Shown here: positions 1 to 6,888 of the stretch, in pieces
Position numbering within the stretch: the stretch's first letter is position 1
Layout: every line of letters starts with the position of its first letter
Source: Deltaproteobacteria bacterium
GTDB taxonomy: Bacteria; Desulfobacterota_B; Binatia; UBA9968
Length of the DNA: 9,513 nt
NCBI GenBank assembly: GCA_005879255.1
Contig: VBKY01000221.1
Location: 1-9,513, forward strand
Direction: 5' to 3'
Program-made: the position numbers and the translations under genes
Notes under the pieces: generated by a model
Told to the model about the DNA's origin: nothing
The model's database searches: none
What the model saw: the letters and a program-made list of their open reading frames with translations, nothing else

Positions 1-1
1 G

Positions 2-2173
2 TCGAAAGTGCGGCTCGCCGGCAATTTGCCTGCCTGGCCGGGCGAGGTCCCCGACGCGCCTGGAACCTATGGCTTGGTGATAGGTCTGGGTGGCGGATCG
101 ACGATGCGGGTGGTCGCTTCGCATGTGAGGTTGCCGGGCGGATACCACCTTCTGATGGGCCGCGAGAGCGTCCGCTTCGAGTCGCTTGTCGAACGCTTCT
201 GGTATGGGATTGCCGGCGCCACGGGCATCGTTCTGTTATTGGGTGCTGTCATCGCGTGGCTGATTCGTCATGCGCTGCTTTCCGAGGTGCAAGAAATCAG
301 CCGCACTGCGTCCGCCATCGTCGAAGGCGATCTCTCACGTCGCATCGCAACGCGCGGCAGAGCGGACGAGCTCGGCACTCTTGCGCGAACAGTCAACGGG
401 ATGCTGGAGCAGCTTGCCAGGCAAAACGTGCAATTGGAGGGCGAGATCGCCGTGCGCCGGCAGACAGAGCAGGCGCTCCATCGCGCTCATGACAATCTGG
501 AGGGGCTGGTCGCGCAACGAACCGCGCAATTGGCGCGAGTGAACGAGTCTCTGCGGCGGAGTGAGGCTTATTTAGCTGAGGCGCAGAGGCTGAGCCACAC
601 AGGCAGTTGGGCATTCAACGTCGCCACCAGACAGATCGTCCACTGGTCGCAGGAACACTTCCGCATATTCGGCTTCGATCCGGAACAGGGGATGCCGTCA
701 TTCGAAACACTTCTACAGCGGATTCATCCCGACGATCGAGCCAGGGCCGCTGAAGTCCTCGAGAGAGCAATCCGTGAGAGGACGGACTACGAACTGGATT
801 GGCGCATCGTTCCTTCGGACGGCACGATGAAATACCTCCACGCAGAAGGCCATCCTGCTTTCAACTCATCCGGCGATCTCGTTGAGTCCGTGGGTACCGT
901 GATGGACATCACCGAGCGCAAGCGGGCCGAGCGACGCCTCATGACGCAATACACAATCACACAGATACTAGCGGAGGCAGCTACTTTCGCAGAAGTCACT
1001 CCAAAAATACTTCAAACCGTGTGCGAGTTCCTGCTATGGGACCTCGGCGCGTTGTGGAGCTTAGACCGAGAGGCAGGTCTGCTGCACTGCGTCGAGGTTT
1101 GGCATAAAGAATCTGTAGAGGACTCGCAATTCGAGGCCGCCAGCCGCGAGAGCACTTTCACGCCCGGGATAGGGCTTCCGGGTCGAGTCTGGTCCAGCCA
1201 TGAGCCCGCATATATTCCTGATGTCGTTCACGACGCTAATTTTCCGCGCGCGCCCATCGCCGCGCGCGAAGGATTGCACGCCGCCTTCGCCTTTCCGATT
1301 CTGCTCGGCGGCGAAGTTTTGGGCGTCATAGAGTTTTTCAGTCACGAGATACGGCAGCCCGATCAGGAGCTGCTCAACATGATGGCTACTCTAGGCAGCC
1401 AAATGGGTCAATTCATCGAGCGCAAGAGAGCCGAAGATGCGCTGCACCACGCGCAAGCGGAGTTGGCCCACGTTACGCGCGTGGCGACGCTGGGAGAGAT
1501 GACGGCGTCGATTGCCCATGAAATCAATCAGCCGCTCACCGCCGTGATCGCAAACGCCAATGCCTCTCTGCGCTGGCTTGCGGCAGCGACCCCAAACCTC
1601 GATGAAGCGCGGGGCGCCGTGGGCCGCATTGTCCGCGATGGCAATCGGGCGGGTGAGGTGATCGCCCGCATTCGAGCGCTCGTACAAAAAACCGATACAG
1701 AGAAAGTGCGCCTCGACATTAACCAAACCGTTCAAGAGGTCGTCATGCTGATGCAAAATGAAGCGGTGCGAAAAGGAGTGGCGATACGAATGGACTTGGC
1801 CACCGATGTCCCGCCTGTATTTGGCGATCGAATCCAGTTGCAACAAGTGATTCTTAATCTGGTGATGAACGGTATCGAAGCCATGGATACGGTCACGGAT
1901 CGACCGCGGGAGATGCTTATTCGATCCCGTGAGCACGAATCCGACCAACTGCTCGTCGCTGTACAAGACTCCGGTATTGGGATCGACCGGCAGAGTCTCG
2001 AAAAGATCTTCAACGCTTTCTACACCACCAAGTCGCAGGGAATGGGGATGGGGCTGGCGATCAGTCGCTCGATTGTTGAGAACCACGGCGGGCGACTGTG
2101 GGCGGCAGCGAACGAAAGCAGAGGCGCAGTGTTTCAGTTTACGTTGCCAAGAGGTGGCGAGAGGCCGTCATGA
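2..2173 (+). CDS. Membrane sensor histidine kinase, HAMP-PAS-GAF-HisKA-HATPase (5' partial)
   Basis: This sensor kinase should autophosphorylate a histidine and pass the phosphate to a response regulator. The frame is open to the window edge; a GTG at position 8 exists, but the true start is probably upstream, because the roughly 63 residues before the first membrane helix look like the end of a periplasmic sensor domain whose own N-terminal helix is missing. Numbered from the GTG: membrane helix about 65-88, HAMP about 87-140, coiled linker, PAS about 185-308 ending in the typical DITERKRAE, GAF about 314-470, HisKA with phosphoacceptor H504 in SIAHEINQPLTAV, HATPase_c about 605-717 with N-box N617/N621, G1 motif DSGIGI (D654) and the GMGMGLAISRS G2 segment. 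All catalytic motifs are present, so it looks functional. It has no receiver domain. Its stop codon overlaps the ATG of the following regulator remnant (ATGA), indicating an ancestral kinase-regulator operon whose regulator is now broken. Confidence 0.95.
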   Translation, partial: SKVRLAGNLPAWPGEVPDAPGTYGLVIGLGGGSTMRVVASHVRLPGGYHLLMGRESVRFESLVERFWYGIAGATGIVLLLGAVIAWLIRHALLSEVQEISRTASAIVEGDLSRRIATRGRADELGTLARTVNGMLEQLARQNVQLEGEIAVRRQTEQALHRAHDNLEGLVAQRTAQLARVNESLRRSEAYLAEAQRLSHTGSWAFNVATRQIVHWSQEHFRIFGFDPEQGMPSFETLLQRIHPDDRARAAEVLERAIRERTDYELDWRIVPSDGTMKYLHAEGHPAFNSSGDLVESVGTVMDITERKRAERRLMTQYTITQILAEAATFAEVTPKILQTVCEFLLWDLGALWSLDREAGLLHCVEVWHKESVEDSQFEAASRESTFTPGIGLPGRVWSSHEPAYIPDVVHDANFPRAPIAAREGLHAAFAFPILLGGEVLGVIEFFSHEIRQPDQELLNMMATLGSQMGQFIERKRAEDALHHAQAELAHVTRVATLGEMTASIAHEINQPLTAVIANANASLRWLAAATPNLDEARGAVGRIVRDGNRAGEVIARIRALVQKTDTEKVRLDINQTVQEVVMLMQNEAVRKGVAIRMDLATDVPPVFGDRIQLQQVILNLVMNGIEAMDTVTDRPREMLIRSREHESDQLLVAVQDSGIGIDRQSLEKIFNAFYTTKSQGMGMGLAISRSIVENHGGRLWAAANESRGAVFQFTLPRGGERPS

Positions 2174-2668
2174 TCGAGCCAGAGGCTATTTATAGTAGAT
2201 GATGATGAGGCGATGCGCCATTCCCTTAAGAACCGTATCGAGTCTGGGGCTACGGGTCAAAACTTTGCCTCCGTTCAGGAGTTTTTGCATAGCAAGCTGA
2301 CGGATGTGCCCCGCTGTCTAGTGCTCGATGTACAGTACCTCGCCTAAGCGGCCTTGACCTGCAGCAGGAGCTGGCCAAGGGCAATATCGAGATTCCCATT
2401 ATTTTCATCACGGTTCGCGGCGATATCCCCATGTGTGTGCGGGCGATGATCCTTTCCACCGGCACACAGCTGCGTCTCCCGTTGGCGGAGCTGAAGGATA
2501 AAGTTGAAAAAGTAACGGTGAATAGCCTCGCGAAGCGGAACGCCGGTACATCCTGAGGGCTTTAAGGAGACGAAGTGGGTGATCGGAGGGTCGCTCGGAG
2601 GAGCTGCGCGGTTGGGTCGGAAGCGCACGACCCTGTTGTCTAAAATGGAGCGACTCGGTATTTCGCGG
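2170..2668 (+). pseudogene. Hollowed-out NtrC-type sigma-54 response regulator remnant
   Basis: Reading across frames reconstructs an NtrC-type regulator. The ATG at 2170 overlaps the kinase stop, but the frame ends after ten codons. One frame over, a receiver appears: VDDDEAMRHSL, then FASVQEFL, then CLVLDVQ with the phosphoacceptor Asp. A one-base loss near 2338 shifts into GLDLQQELAKGNIEIPIIF and GDIPMCVRAM. At about 2440 the receiver jumps in frame straight into ILSTGTQLRLPLAELK, the linker that normally follows the AAA+ domain. Two further frameshifts lead to ETKWVIGG, then AARLGRKRTTLLSKMERLGI, the Fis-type helix-turn-helix. The complete AAA+ module (Walker A, GAFTGA, Walker B; about 280 codons in the intact paralogue at 5450-6838) is absent. 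No full-length protein can be made. It was presumably the partner of the upstream kinase. Assembly error cannot fully explain several independent lesions. Confidence 0.86.
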
Positions 2669-2675
2669 ATTCGAA

Positions 2676-2756
2676 GATTGGAGTATTGGAATGATGGAGT
2701 AATGAGTGATGCATTCAAAACTAAACCCAAAACTCCAGTACTCTAACACTCTAATC
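2676..2756. repeat. Imperfect 25-bp inverted repeat (long hairpin)
   Basis: The left arm (2676-2700) and the right arm (2732-2756) are reverse complements at 19 of 25 positions, separated by 31 bases. Three of the mismatches would be G-U pairs in a + strand transcript, so the RNA stem would be nearly continuous. The arms are built from repeating GGAGTATTGGA/ACTCTAACACTC-like units. It lies directly after the decayed NtrC-type regulator and 6 bases before the next gene remnant. It is AT-rich with no T-run after it, so it does not look like an ordinary intrinsic terminator. It could be an intergenic repeat family member or the relic of a small mobile repeat. Confidence 0.6.
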
Positions 2757-2762
2757 ACGCGT

Positions 2763-3060
2763 ATGATGAGCAAGCCAAGTCCGGTCGTATTTGTATCGGG
2801 AGCGCGAAGTGATGGCGCTGGTTGTCAGAGGGTTGTCCAACAAGCAGATCGCCGCGGAGTTGGGCACCAAGGAAATAACCGTCAAGGTTCATCGAGCTCG
2901 GGTCATGCAAAAGATGCAAGCATCGTCTCTGGCCGACTTGGTCCGAATGGCTGACCGGCTCGAAAGCTTTGTCCCCGTGGTTGGCGGGCAAGCGCCCACT
3001 TCAAAAAACGCGCAGAAGCGAAACCGTGACTTTCAACGGATCGGTATCATGTTCAACTGA
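2763..3060 (+). pseudogene. FixJ-type response regulator remnant with receiver deleted
   Basis: An ATG at 2763 (with a second ATG at 2766) opens [10 protein letters not shown], a typical N-terminus of FixJ-family regulators, which would normally continue into the acidic VDDD pocket of the receiver. Instead, at about 2788-2795 the sequence jumps, in a different frame, into [20 protein letters not shown], the start of the C-terminal LuxR-type helix-turn-helix. That domain continues through [17 protein letters not shown] and a short tail to the stop at 3058-3060. Roughly 130 codons, nearly the whole receiver including the phosphoacceptor, are missing. From the original ATG the HTH is out of frame and translation ends at 2954; only an internal TTG at 2791 could give an 89-residue HTH protein, and no convincing ribosome binding site precedes it. 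I read this as an inactivated gene; a stand-alone GerE-like HTH protein is the less likely alternative. Confidence 0.77.
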
Positions 3061-3081
3061 AGCAAGCGAACCGACTTTTCT

Positions 3082-3711
3082 ATGAGAGTGCTTATCGTCG
3101 ACGACCATCCGATTTTCCGGGCAGGAGTGAAAGAGACCCTGGCCAGGGAAGAGGACGTGGAGCTGGTTGGAGAAGCCGGCAATGGGCACAACGCGCTGGA
3201 GCTTGCCCGAAAACAGCCCTGGGATGTGATCGTGCTTGACATCACGATGCCGGAAAAGGGAGGCGTGGATGTCTTACAGGAATTGCGGCGCGAGCAGCCC
3301 AAACTGCCAATTCTGATTTTGAGTGCTCATCCCGAAGATCAGATGGCTTTGAGATTGTTAAGAGCGGGGGCTTCGGGATACCTGACCAAGGACAAGGCTC
3401 CTGACGTGTTGCTTACTGCCATTCGAAAAATCGTGGGCGGCGGTAAGTACATAAGCGAATCGCTGACGGAGAAGGTTGTCGTGGAGCTGGGGGCGGAGAA
3501 AGCGCAAGCCTTGCACGAGACGCTGTCGAATCGAGAGTATCAGGTCATGCGGATGATCGCCTCGGGAAAAACGATGGGGGATATCGGTAGGGAGCTTTTC
3601 ATCAGCGTGAGAACGGTTAGCACCTACCGCGCCCGCATTTTAGCGAAGATGCAAATAAAAACTAATACGGACCTGATCCGTTATGCGCTGCAAAACAAAT
3701 TAATCGAGTAA
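3082..3711 (+). CDS. NarL/LuxR-family response regulator
   Basis: This 209-residue protein has the standard two-domain plan of NarL/UhpA-type transcription factors. The receiver (about 1-120) has the acidic pair D7/D8, phosphoacceptor D53 in VIVLDITMP, S81 and the conserved K103 in GYLTKDKAP. The LuxR-type helix-turn-helix (about 145-205) carries LSNREYQVMRMIASGKT, VSTYRARIL and a final MQIKTNTDLIRYAL helix. All phosphorylation residues are present and length is normal, so it looks functional. The ATG at 3082 is placed just before the first beta strand; the upstream ribosome binding site is weak. The next gene, 102 bases downstream on the same strand, encodes a HisKA_3 kinase, the class that phosphorylates NarL-type regulators, so the two probably form a pair. 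Target genes are unknown. Confidence 0.97.
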   Translation: MRVLIVDDHPIFRAGVKETLAREEDVELVGEAGNGHNALELARKQPWDVIVLDITMPEKGGVDVLQELRREQPKLPILILSAHPEDQMALRLLRAGASGYLTKDKAPDVLLTAIRKIVGGGKYISESLTEKVVVELGAEKAQALHETLSNREYQVMRMIASGKTMGDIGRELFISVRTVSTYRARILAKMQIKTNTDLIRYALQNKLIE

Positions 3712-3813
3712 TTCGTTACACCGACGGCTCCTTCAGCTTAAGCGAGCTTTGGCTCTGCATGTACTTGATAGGTCGAAGCACCGGCGAATTAAGCGAGAAA
3801 GGCCCGAAGGCTT

Positions 3814-5025
3814 ATGGCTGATTCTGAACAAGGACTCCATGGCGAAGAGCGTCGACCCAACGATGTACTCGAAGCCGTAAGGCGTATGGAAGAGGCTTTC
3901 CAAAGCCGCCTCGCCGATATCCAACAAGCCGCTCAAGCCCTACGGACCGAGATGCAACGGATGGAAACAACCCTTCGTACCTCCGAACTATTGCTGGCCG
4001 GAATTCTGGACATTGCCGACGAAGCCATTATCTCGATCGACGAAAATCAAGATATCCTCGTGGCCAATCGGGGCGCCGAGGAGATCTTTGGTTATACGTC
4101 AGCAGAAATGCTGCGCCGTCCCCTCAGTCTCCTCCTCCCGGAGCGCTTCAATGAAGTGCTCCAAGAACACGTTCGCGATTTCGCCACAGGCACTGATAAC
4201 CCCAGACGCATGGGTGAAGCGCGCCAGGTTTTTGGTCGACGCAAGGACGGTACGCAATTTCCCGCCGAGGCCAGCATCGCCAAAACGACTCGGAATGACC
4301 GCACGATCTTTAGCGTCGTCCTCAGAGATATTACCCGCCGCAAGGAAGCCGAGGAGGAGCTTCAAAATTCACGAGGAGAGCTGCGGGCTCTGGCGGCGCG
4401 CCTTCAACAGGTGCGTGAGGAAGAGAGAGCCAGCCTCGCTCGCGCGATTCATGACGAACTGAGCGGAGCGTTAACCGCCCTTAATATGGAACTATCGCTT
4501 TTGCCGAGCCGTGTCACTCAAGAGTTGACCCAAGTAGTAAAGCAAAACGCCACACCGATGTCTCAAGAAATTCAGCGGATACTGGAGCGGGTGCGAATTA
4601 TCGCGACGGAATTGAGGCCCGCTGTCTTGGATCAGCTGGGTCTCCTTGCCGCGCTGGAGTGGGAGGCGCAGCAGTTCGAGCGGCGCACCGGGATCCGGTG
4701 TGAAATCACCTTGCCGGGTGAGGAAATCACGCTGGGACGCGACCGATCGACTGCGGTCTTCCGCATCTGCCAGGAAGCGCTCACAAATATCGCTCTCCAT
4801 GCGCAGGCAACTAAAGCGCTAATCAAAGTCAGCAGGGAGGACGGCAATCTCATCCTGGAGATAGAAGACGATGGCAAAGGGATCGAGCAAAGCGAGATCG
4901 TCAATCTCAAATCATTGGGGCTTCTCGGGATGCGCGAACGAGCCCTGGCTTTCGGCGGCGAGCTGCAGATCAGCGGCGCCCCCAGACCGGGAACACTCAT
5001 AAGATTAAAAATACCGATCGGGTAA
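3814..5025 (+). CDS. Soluble PAS-domain histidine kinase of the NarX/NreB (HisKA_3) class
   Basis: This 403-residue kinase has no membrane segment or signal peptide and should be cytoplasmic. Order of domains: N-terminal coiled coil (about 10-60), PAS sensor (about 60-180, with IISIDENQDILVANRGAEEI and ending VVLRDITRRKEAEEE), HisKA_3 dimerisation/phosphotransfer domain with H213 in RAIHDELSGALTALNME, and HATPase_c with N325 in EALTNIALHAQA, EDDGKGI (D352/D353) and LGLLGMRERALAFGGEL. This layout is that of kinases paired with NarL-type regulators, and such a regulator lies immediately upstream. The PAS has no cysteine cluster pointing to an iron-sulfur cofactor, so the signal cannot be named. 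The ATG at 3814 follows a modest purine-rich GAAGG; the 102-base gap from the regulator has no other gene. All catalytic motifs are intact. Confidence 0.97.
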   Translation: MADSEQGLHGEERRPNDVLEAVRRMEEAFQSRLADIQQAAQALRTEMQRMETTLRTSELLLAGILDIADEAIISIDENQDILVANRGAEEIFGYTSAEMLRRPLSLLLPERFNEVLQEHVRDFATGTDNPRRMGEARQVFGRRKDGTQFPAEASIAKTTRNDRTIFSVVLRDITRRKEAEEELQNSRGELRALAARLQQVREEERASLARAIHDELSGALTALNMELSLLPSRVTQELTQVVKQNATPMSQEIQRILERVRIIATELRPAVLDQLGLLAALEWEAQQFERRTGIRCEITLPGEEITLGRDRSTAVFRICQEALTNIALHAQATKALIKVSREDGNLILEIEDDGKGIEQSEIVNLKSLGLLGMRERALAFGGELQISGAPRPGTLIRLKIPIG

Positions 5026-5094
5026 TGCCGAAGGAGGGAATGACCCGAATATATCCTTACTTTTTTAGAAACTCCCCGCACATCAAAAAATACA

Positions 5095-5125
5095 GTCCGT
5101 AAAACGGTGTAGTCGAAAAACGGAC
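5095..5125. promoter_or_regulatory. Nested inverted repeats, possible regulator-binding site
   Basis: The sequence CCGTAAAACGG (5097-5107) is a short palindrome. The GTCCGT at 5095-5100 can alternatively pair with ACGGAC at 5120-5125, so the two pairings are mutually exclusive. AAAACGG also recurs 16 bases downstream as a direct repeat. This compact symmetry, upstream of the small ORF and the sigma-54 regulator, resembles a dimeric transcription-factor site, but no specific regulator can be named. Confidence 0.35.
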
Positions 5126-5141
5126 AAACGATGAACAACGG

Positions 5142-5255
5142 AACTACAAAAGAATCCTTGTTGTGGTGGCTTGCTTCATCAATGCCAGTCTAGCTAACAA
5201 TACTCGTGCTTGGAAGAAGTGGGCTCGGAATCTCAATGCCGGCGCTACTCATTGA
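5142..5255 (+). pseudogene. Possible universal-stress-protein N-terminal remnant
   Basis: The frame reads NYKRILVVVACFINASLANN, then TRAWKKWARNLNAGATH, then a stop at 5253-5255. This pattern resembles the first strand and helix of UspA-family proteins (KRILVPVDFS, a helix beginning with a small residue plus SLA, then ALARELGA). There is no in-frame start codon in good context and the rest of the domain is absent. The resemblance is from pattern recognition only and may be chance. Confidence 0.25.
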
Positions 5256-5261
5256 AAGGAG
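5255..5261 (+). promoter_or_regulatory. Ribosome binding site for the small ORF at 5268
   Basis: AAAGGAG stands 6 bases before the TTG at 5268. It is the main reason to choose that unusual start codon and to regard the 61-codon ORF as possibly translated. Confidence 0.45.
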
Positions 5262-5267
5262 AATTGT

Positions 5268-5453
5268 TTGACTGAGAGTGAGCAACCGATTCGGTTCGCC
5301 GGATCTGCGCTCGGCGCGCAGCGTCACGCATCGCTCAAATCCGCAGTTCTCATCGTCTCCGCCCAGGTTTTGTTTGCACCTCGTTTTGAGCGAGCGGGCA
5401 GGGTTCGTTTTCGAGAATTAAAGCCCTTTCTCAAGCGGGAGATTGAACGATGA
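5268..5453 (+). CDS. Small ORF with a MEDS-like N-terminus (possible remnant)
   Basis: This 61-codon ORF begins at a TTG behind a good AAAGGAG and ends in an ATGA overlap with the downstream sigma-54 regulator, so its translation could be coupled to that gene. The first part, IRFAGSALGAQRH, matches from memory the opening of MEDS-domain proteins (methanogen/methylotroph DcmR sensory domain), which normally continues into a Cys-Ala-Phe-Phe segment and a domain of about 150-200 residues. That continuation is missing in all three forward frames; the remainder, ending RELKPFLKREIER, is basic and not clearly recognisable. It may be a heavily shortened MEDS gene, a small leader ORF coupling translation to the regulator, or a chance ORF. 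It has no predicted membrane helix or signal peptide. Confidence 0.42.
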   Translation: MTESEQPIRFAGSALGAQRHASLKSAVLIVSAQVLFAPRFERAGRVRFRELKPFLKREIER

Positions 5454-6838
5454 ATAACGCAAGGGCTCTCATATATGTCGTAGATGACGATGTATCGGTT
5501 CGCGAGGGGCTGGAGAGTTTGTTGCGGTCCGCGGGTTTTACGGTGCAGACTTTTTCGTCGGCGCAGGAGTTTTTGGCGAGTGCGCGGGCGGATGTGCCGA
5601 GCTGTTTGGTGTTGGATGTGCAGCTCCCTGGGCTAAGCGGACTCGATCTGCAACAGGAGCTTGCCAAGGCGGATGTTCAGATCCCGATTATTTTTCTCAC
5701 AGGTCACGGCGACATTCCGATGTCGGTGCGGGCAATGAAGGCAGGTGCGCTGGAGTTTCTCACCAAGCCCGTAAACGATGAGGATTTACTGGACGCCATC
5801 CAGCAGGCGACTGCGCGGGATCATCGAGCGCGGCAGCAACGGCGCGACATTCCGCAGCACAACTTTGAAGAGATTGTTGGCACGAGCGCTGCTCTCAGCG
5901 CGGTGCTGAAGCAGGCGGAGGTCGTGGCGCCGACGGAATCGACGGTGCTGATTTTGGGAGAGACTGGCACGGGAAAAGAGCTCATTGCGCGAGCCATTCA
6001 TACCATCAGTTCCCGGTCCAGGCGTGCTTTCGTCAAACTCAATGGCGCGGCGATTCCTTCAGGGCTATTGGAGAGCGAGCTGTTCGGTCATGAGAAGGGC
6101 GCTTTTACCGGAGCAGTGGCGCAGAGGATAGGGCGCTTTGAGTTGGCCGATGGGGGGACGCTGTTTCTAGACGAAGTGGGAGACATTCCGGTGGAGCTGC
6201 AGCCCAAGCTGCTGCGGGTGTTGCAGGAACACGAATTTGAGCGGCTGGGAAGCACACGCACGCAACGCGTGGATGTGCGCATGGTGGCCGCGACGAACCG
6301 CAATATGGAACAGATGGTCGGAGACAAACAGTTTCGCGAGGATCTGTATTTTCGGCTAAACGTTTTTCCGATACGGATTCCGCCGCTGCGGGAGCGGGCG
6401 GGAGATATACCGCTTTTGGTGCGCCATTACGTGGACAAGTATGCGCAGCGCATGAACAAGCGAATTGAGACGATTCCTGAAGAGGCGATGGCGGCGCTTT
6501 GTCGTTATTCTTGGCCAGGGAACATACGGGAACTCCAAAACTTAATTGAACGAGCCGTAATACTGACACCAGGAAGCGTTTTGCAGATTCAAATCAGTGA
6601 CCTGCAACAGTCTAATCCAATCTTGTCGAGTATGGCGGGCACGCTCGAAGATGTGGAGCGCCAGCGAATCCTGGAGGCTTTGCGGGAGACCGGCGCGGTC
6701 ATCGGAGGACAGCAAGGGGCGGCGGCCCGCCTTGGCCTCAAGCGCACCACGCTGTTGTCTAAAATGCAAAGACTCGGCATCTCCCGCTATACAAAATACA
6801 GCTCAGTGCTGTTACCTTTGCTGAAAGACGTTTGTTGA
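5450..6838 (+). CDS. NtrC-type sigma-54-dependent response regulator
   Basis: This 462-residue protein activates transcription with sigma-54 RNA polymerase after phosphorylation. The receiver (about 1-125) is FixJ-like, with acidic D12-D14, phosphoacceptor D56, T84 and K106. The AAA+ domain (about 143-375) has Walker A GETGTGKE (170-177), the sigma-54 contact loop GAFTGA (217-222), Walker B LFLDEVGD with D241/E242, and the VAATNR sensor. The C-terminal Fis-type HTH (about 397-445) carries VIGGQQGAAARLG then KRTTLLSKMQRLGI. Every functional motif is present. ATG at 5450 follows GGGAG eight bases upstream and overlaps the preceding ORF's stop (ATGA). No complete histidine kinase adjoins it. It is a close relative of the broken regulator at 2170-2668, sharing VLDVQ, GLDLQQELAK and RTTLLSKM, and could have taken over for it. 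The extra tail YTKYSSVLLPLLKDVC is not a known motif. Confidence 0.98.
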   Translation: MNNARALIYVVDDDVSVREGLESLLRSAGFTVQTFSSAQEFLASARADVPSCLVLDVQLPGLSGLDLQQELAKADVQIPIIFLTGHGDIPMSVRAMKAGALEFLTKPVNDEDLLDAIQQATARDHRARQQRRDIPQHNFEEIVGTSAALSAVLKQAEVVAPTESTVLILGETGTGKELIARAIHTISSRSRRAFVKLNGAAIPSGLLESELFGHEKGAFTGAVAQRIGRFELADGGTLFLDEVGDIPVELQPKLLRVLQEHEFERLGSTRTQRVDVRMVAATNRNMEQMVGDKQFREDLYFRLNVFPIRIPPLRERAGDIPLLVRHYVDKYAQRMNKRIETIPEEAMAALCRYSWPGNIRELQNLIERAVILTPGSVLQIQISDLQQSNPILSSMAGTLEDVERQRILEALRETGAVIGGQQGAAARLGLKRTTLLSKMQRLGISRYTKYSSVLLPLLKDVC

Positions 6839-6888
6839 ACAAAGAGTCAGCGAGCACGCATTCAATGGCGTGAGTACACCGATTGAGA

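Larger units (their letters stand above)
5026..5267. other. Intergenic stretch without an intact gene
   Basis: No intact gene is visible between the HisKA_3 kinase stop and the small ORF at 5268. It holds short inverted repeats (5095-5125), a T-run at 5061-5066 and a weak universal-stress-protein-like stretch (5142-5255), each listed separately. It is more AT-rich than the flanking genes by eye. It is the obvious place for a promoter serving 5268-6838, but I see no convincing sigma-70 or sigma-54 (GG-N10-GC) element. Confidence 0.5.

Noticed and set aside
1391..2086. 231-codon minus-strand ORF opposite the histidine kinase
   Set aside because: It lies wholly antisense to the conserved HisKA/HATPase coding region and its translation shows no recognisable motif.
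2344..2773. Minus-strand ORFs of 121 and 128 codons
   Set aside because: They run through the hairpin and antisense to recognisable NtrC-type remnant sequence; low-complexity content reflects the repeat, not a protein family.
5018..5066. Possible intrinsic terminator: TCGGGT/ACCCGA followed by a T-run
   Set aside because: The stem is only six pairs with a 19-base loop, and the T-run starts well after the stem, so it does not fit a standard terminator.
4632..5138. 168-codon minus-strand ORF
   Set aside because: Antisense to the intact HATPase domain of the HisKA_3 kinase; serine/arginine-rich shadow composition.
5160..5190. Possible sigma-54 promoter in TGGCTTGCTTCATCAATGC
   Set aside because: The GG and GC dinucleotides are not ten bases apart as sigma-54 promoters require.
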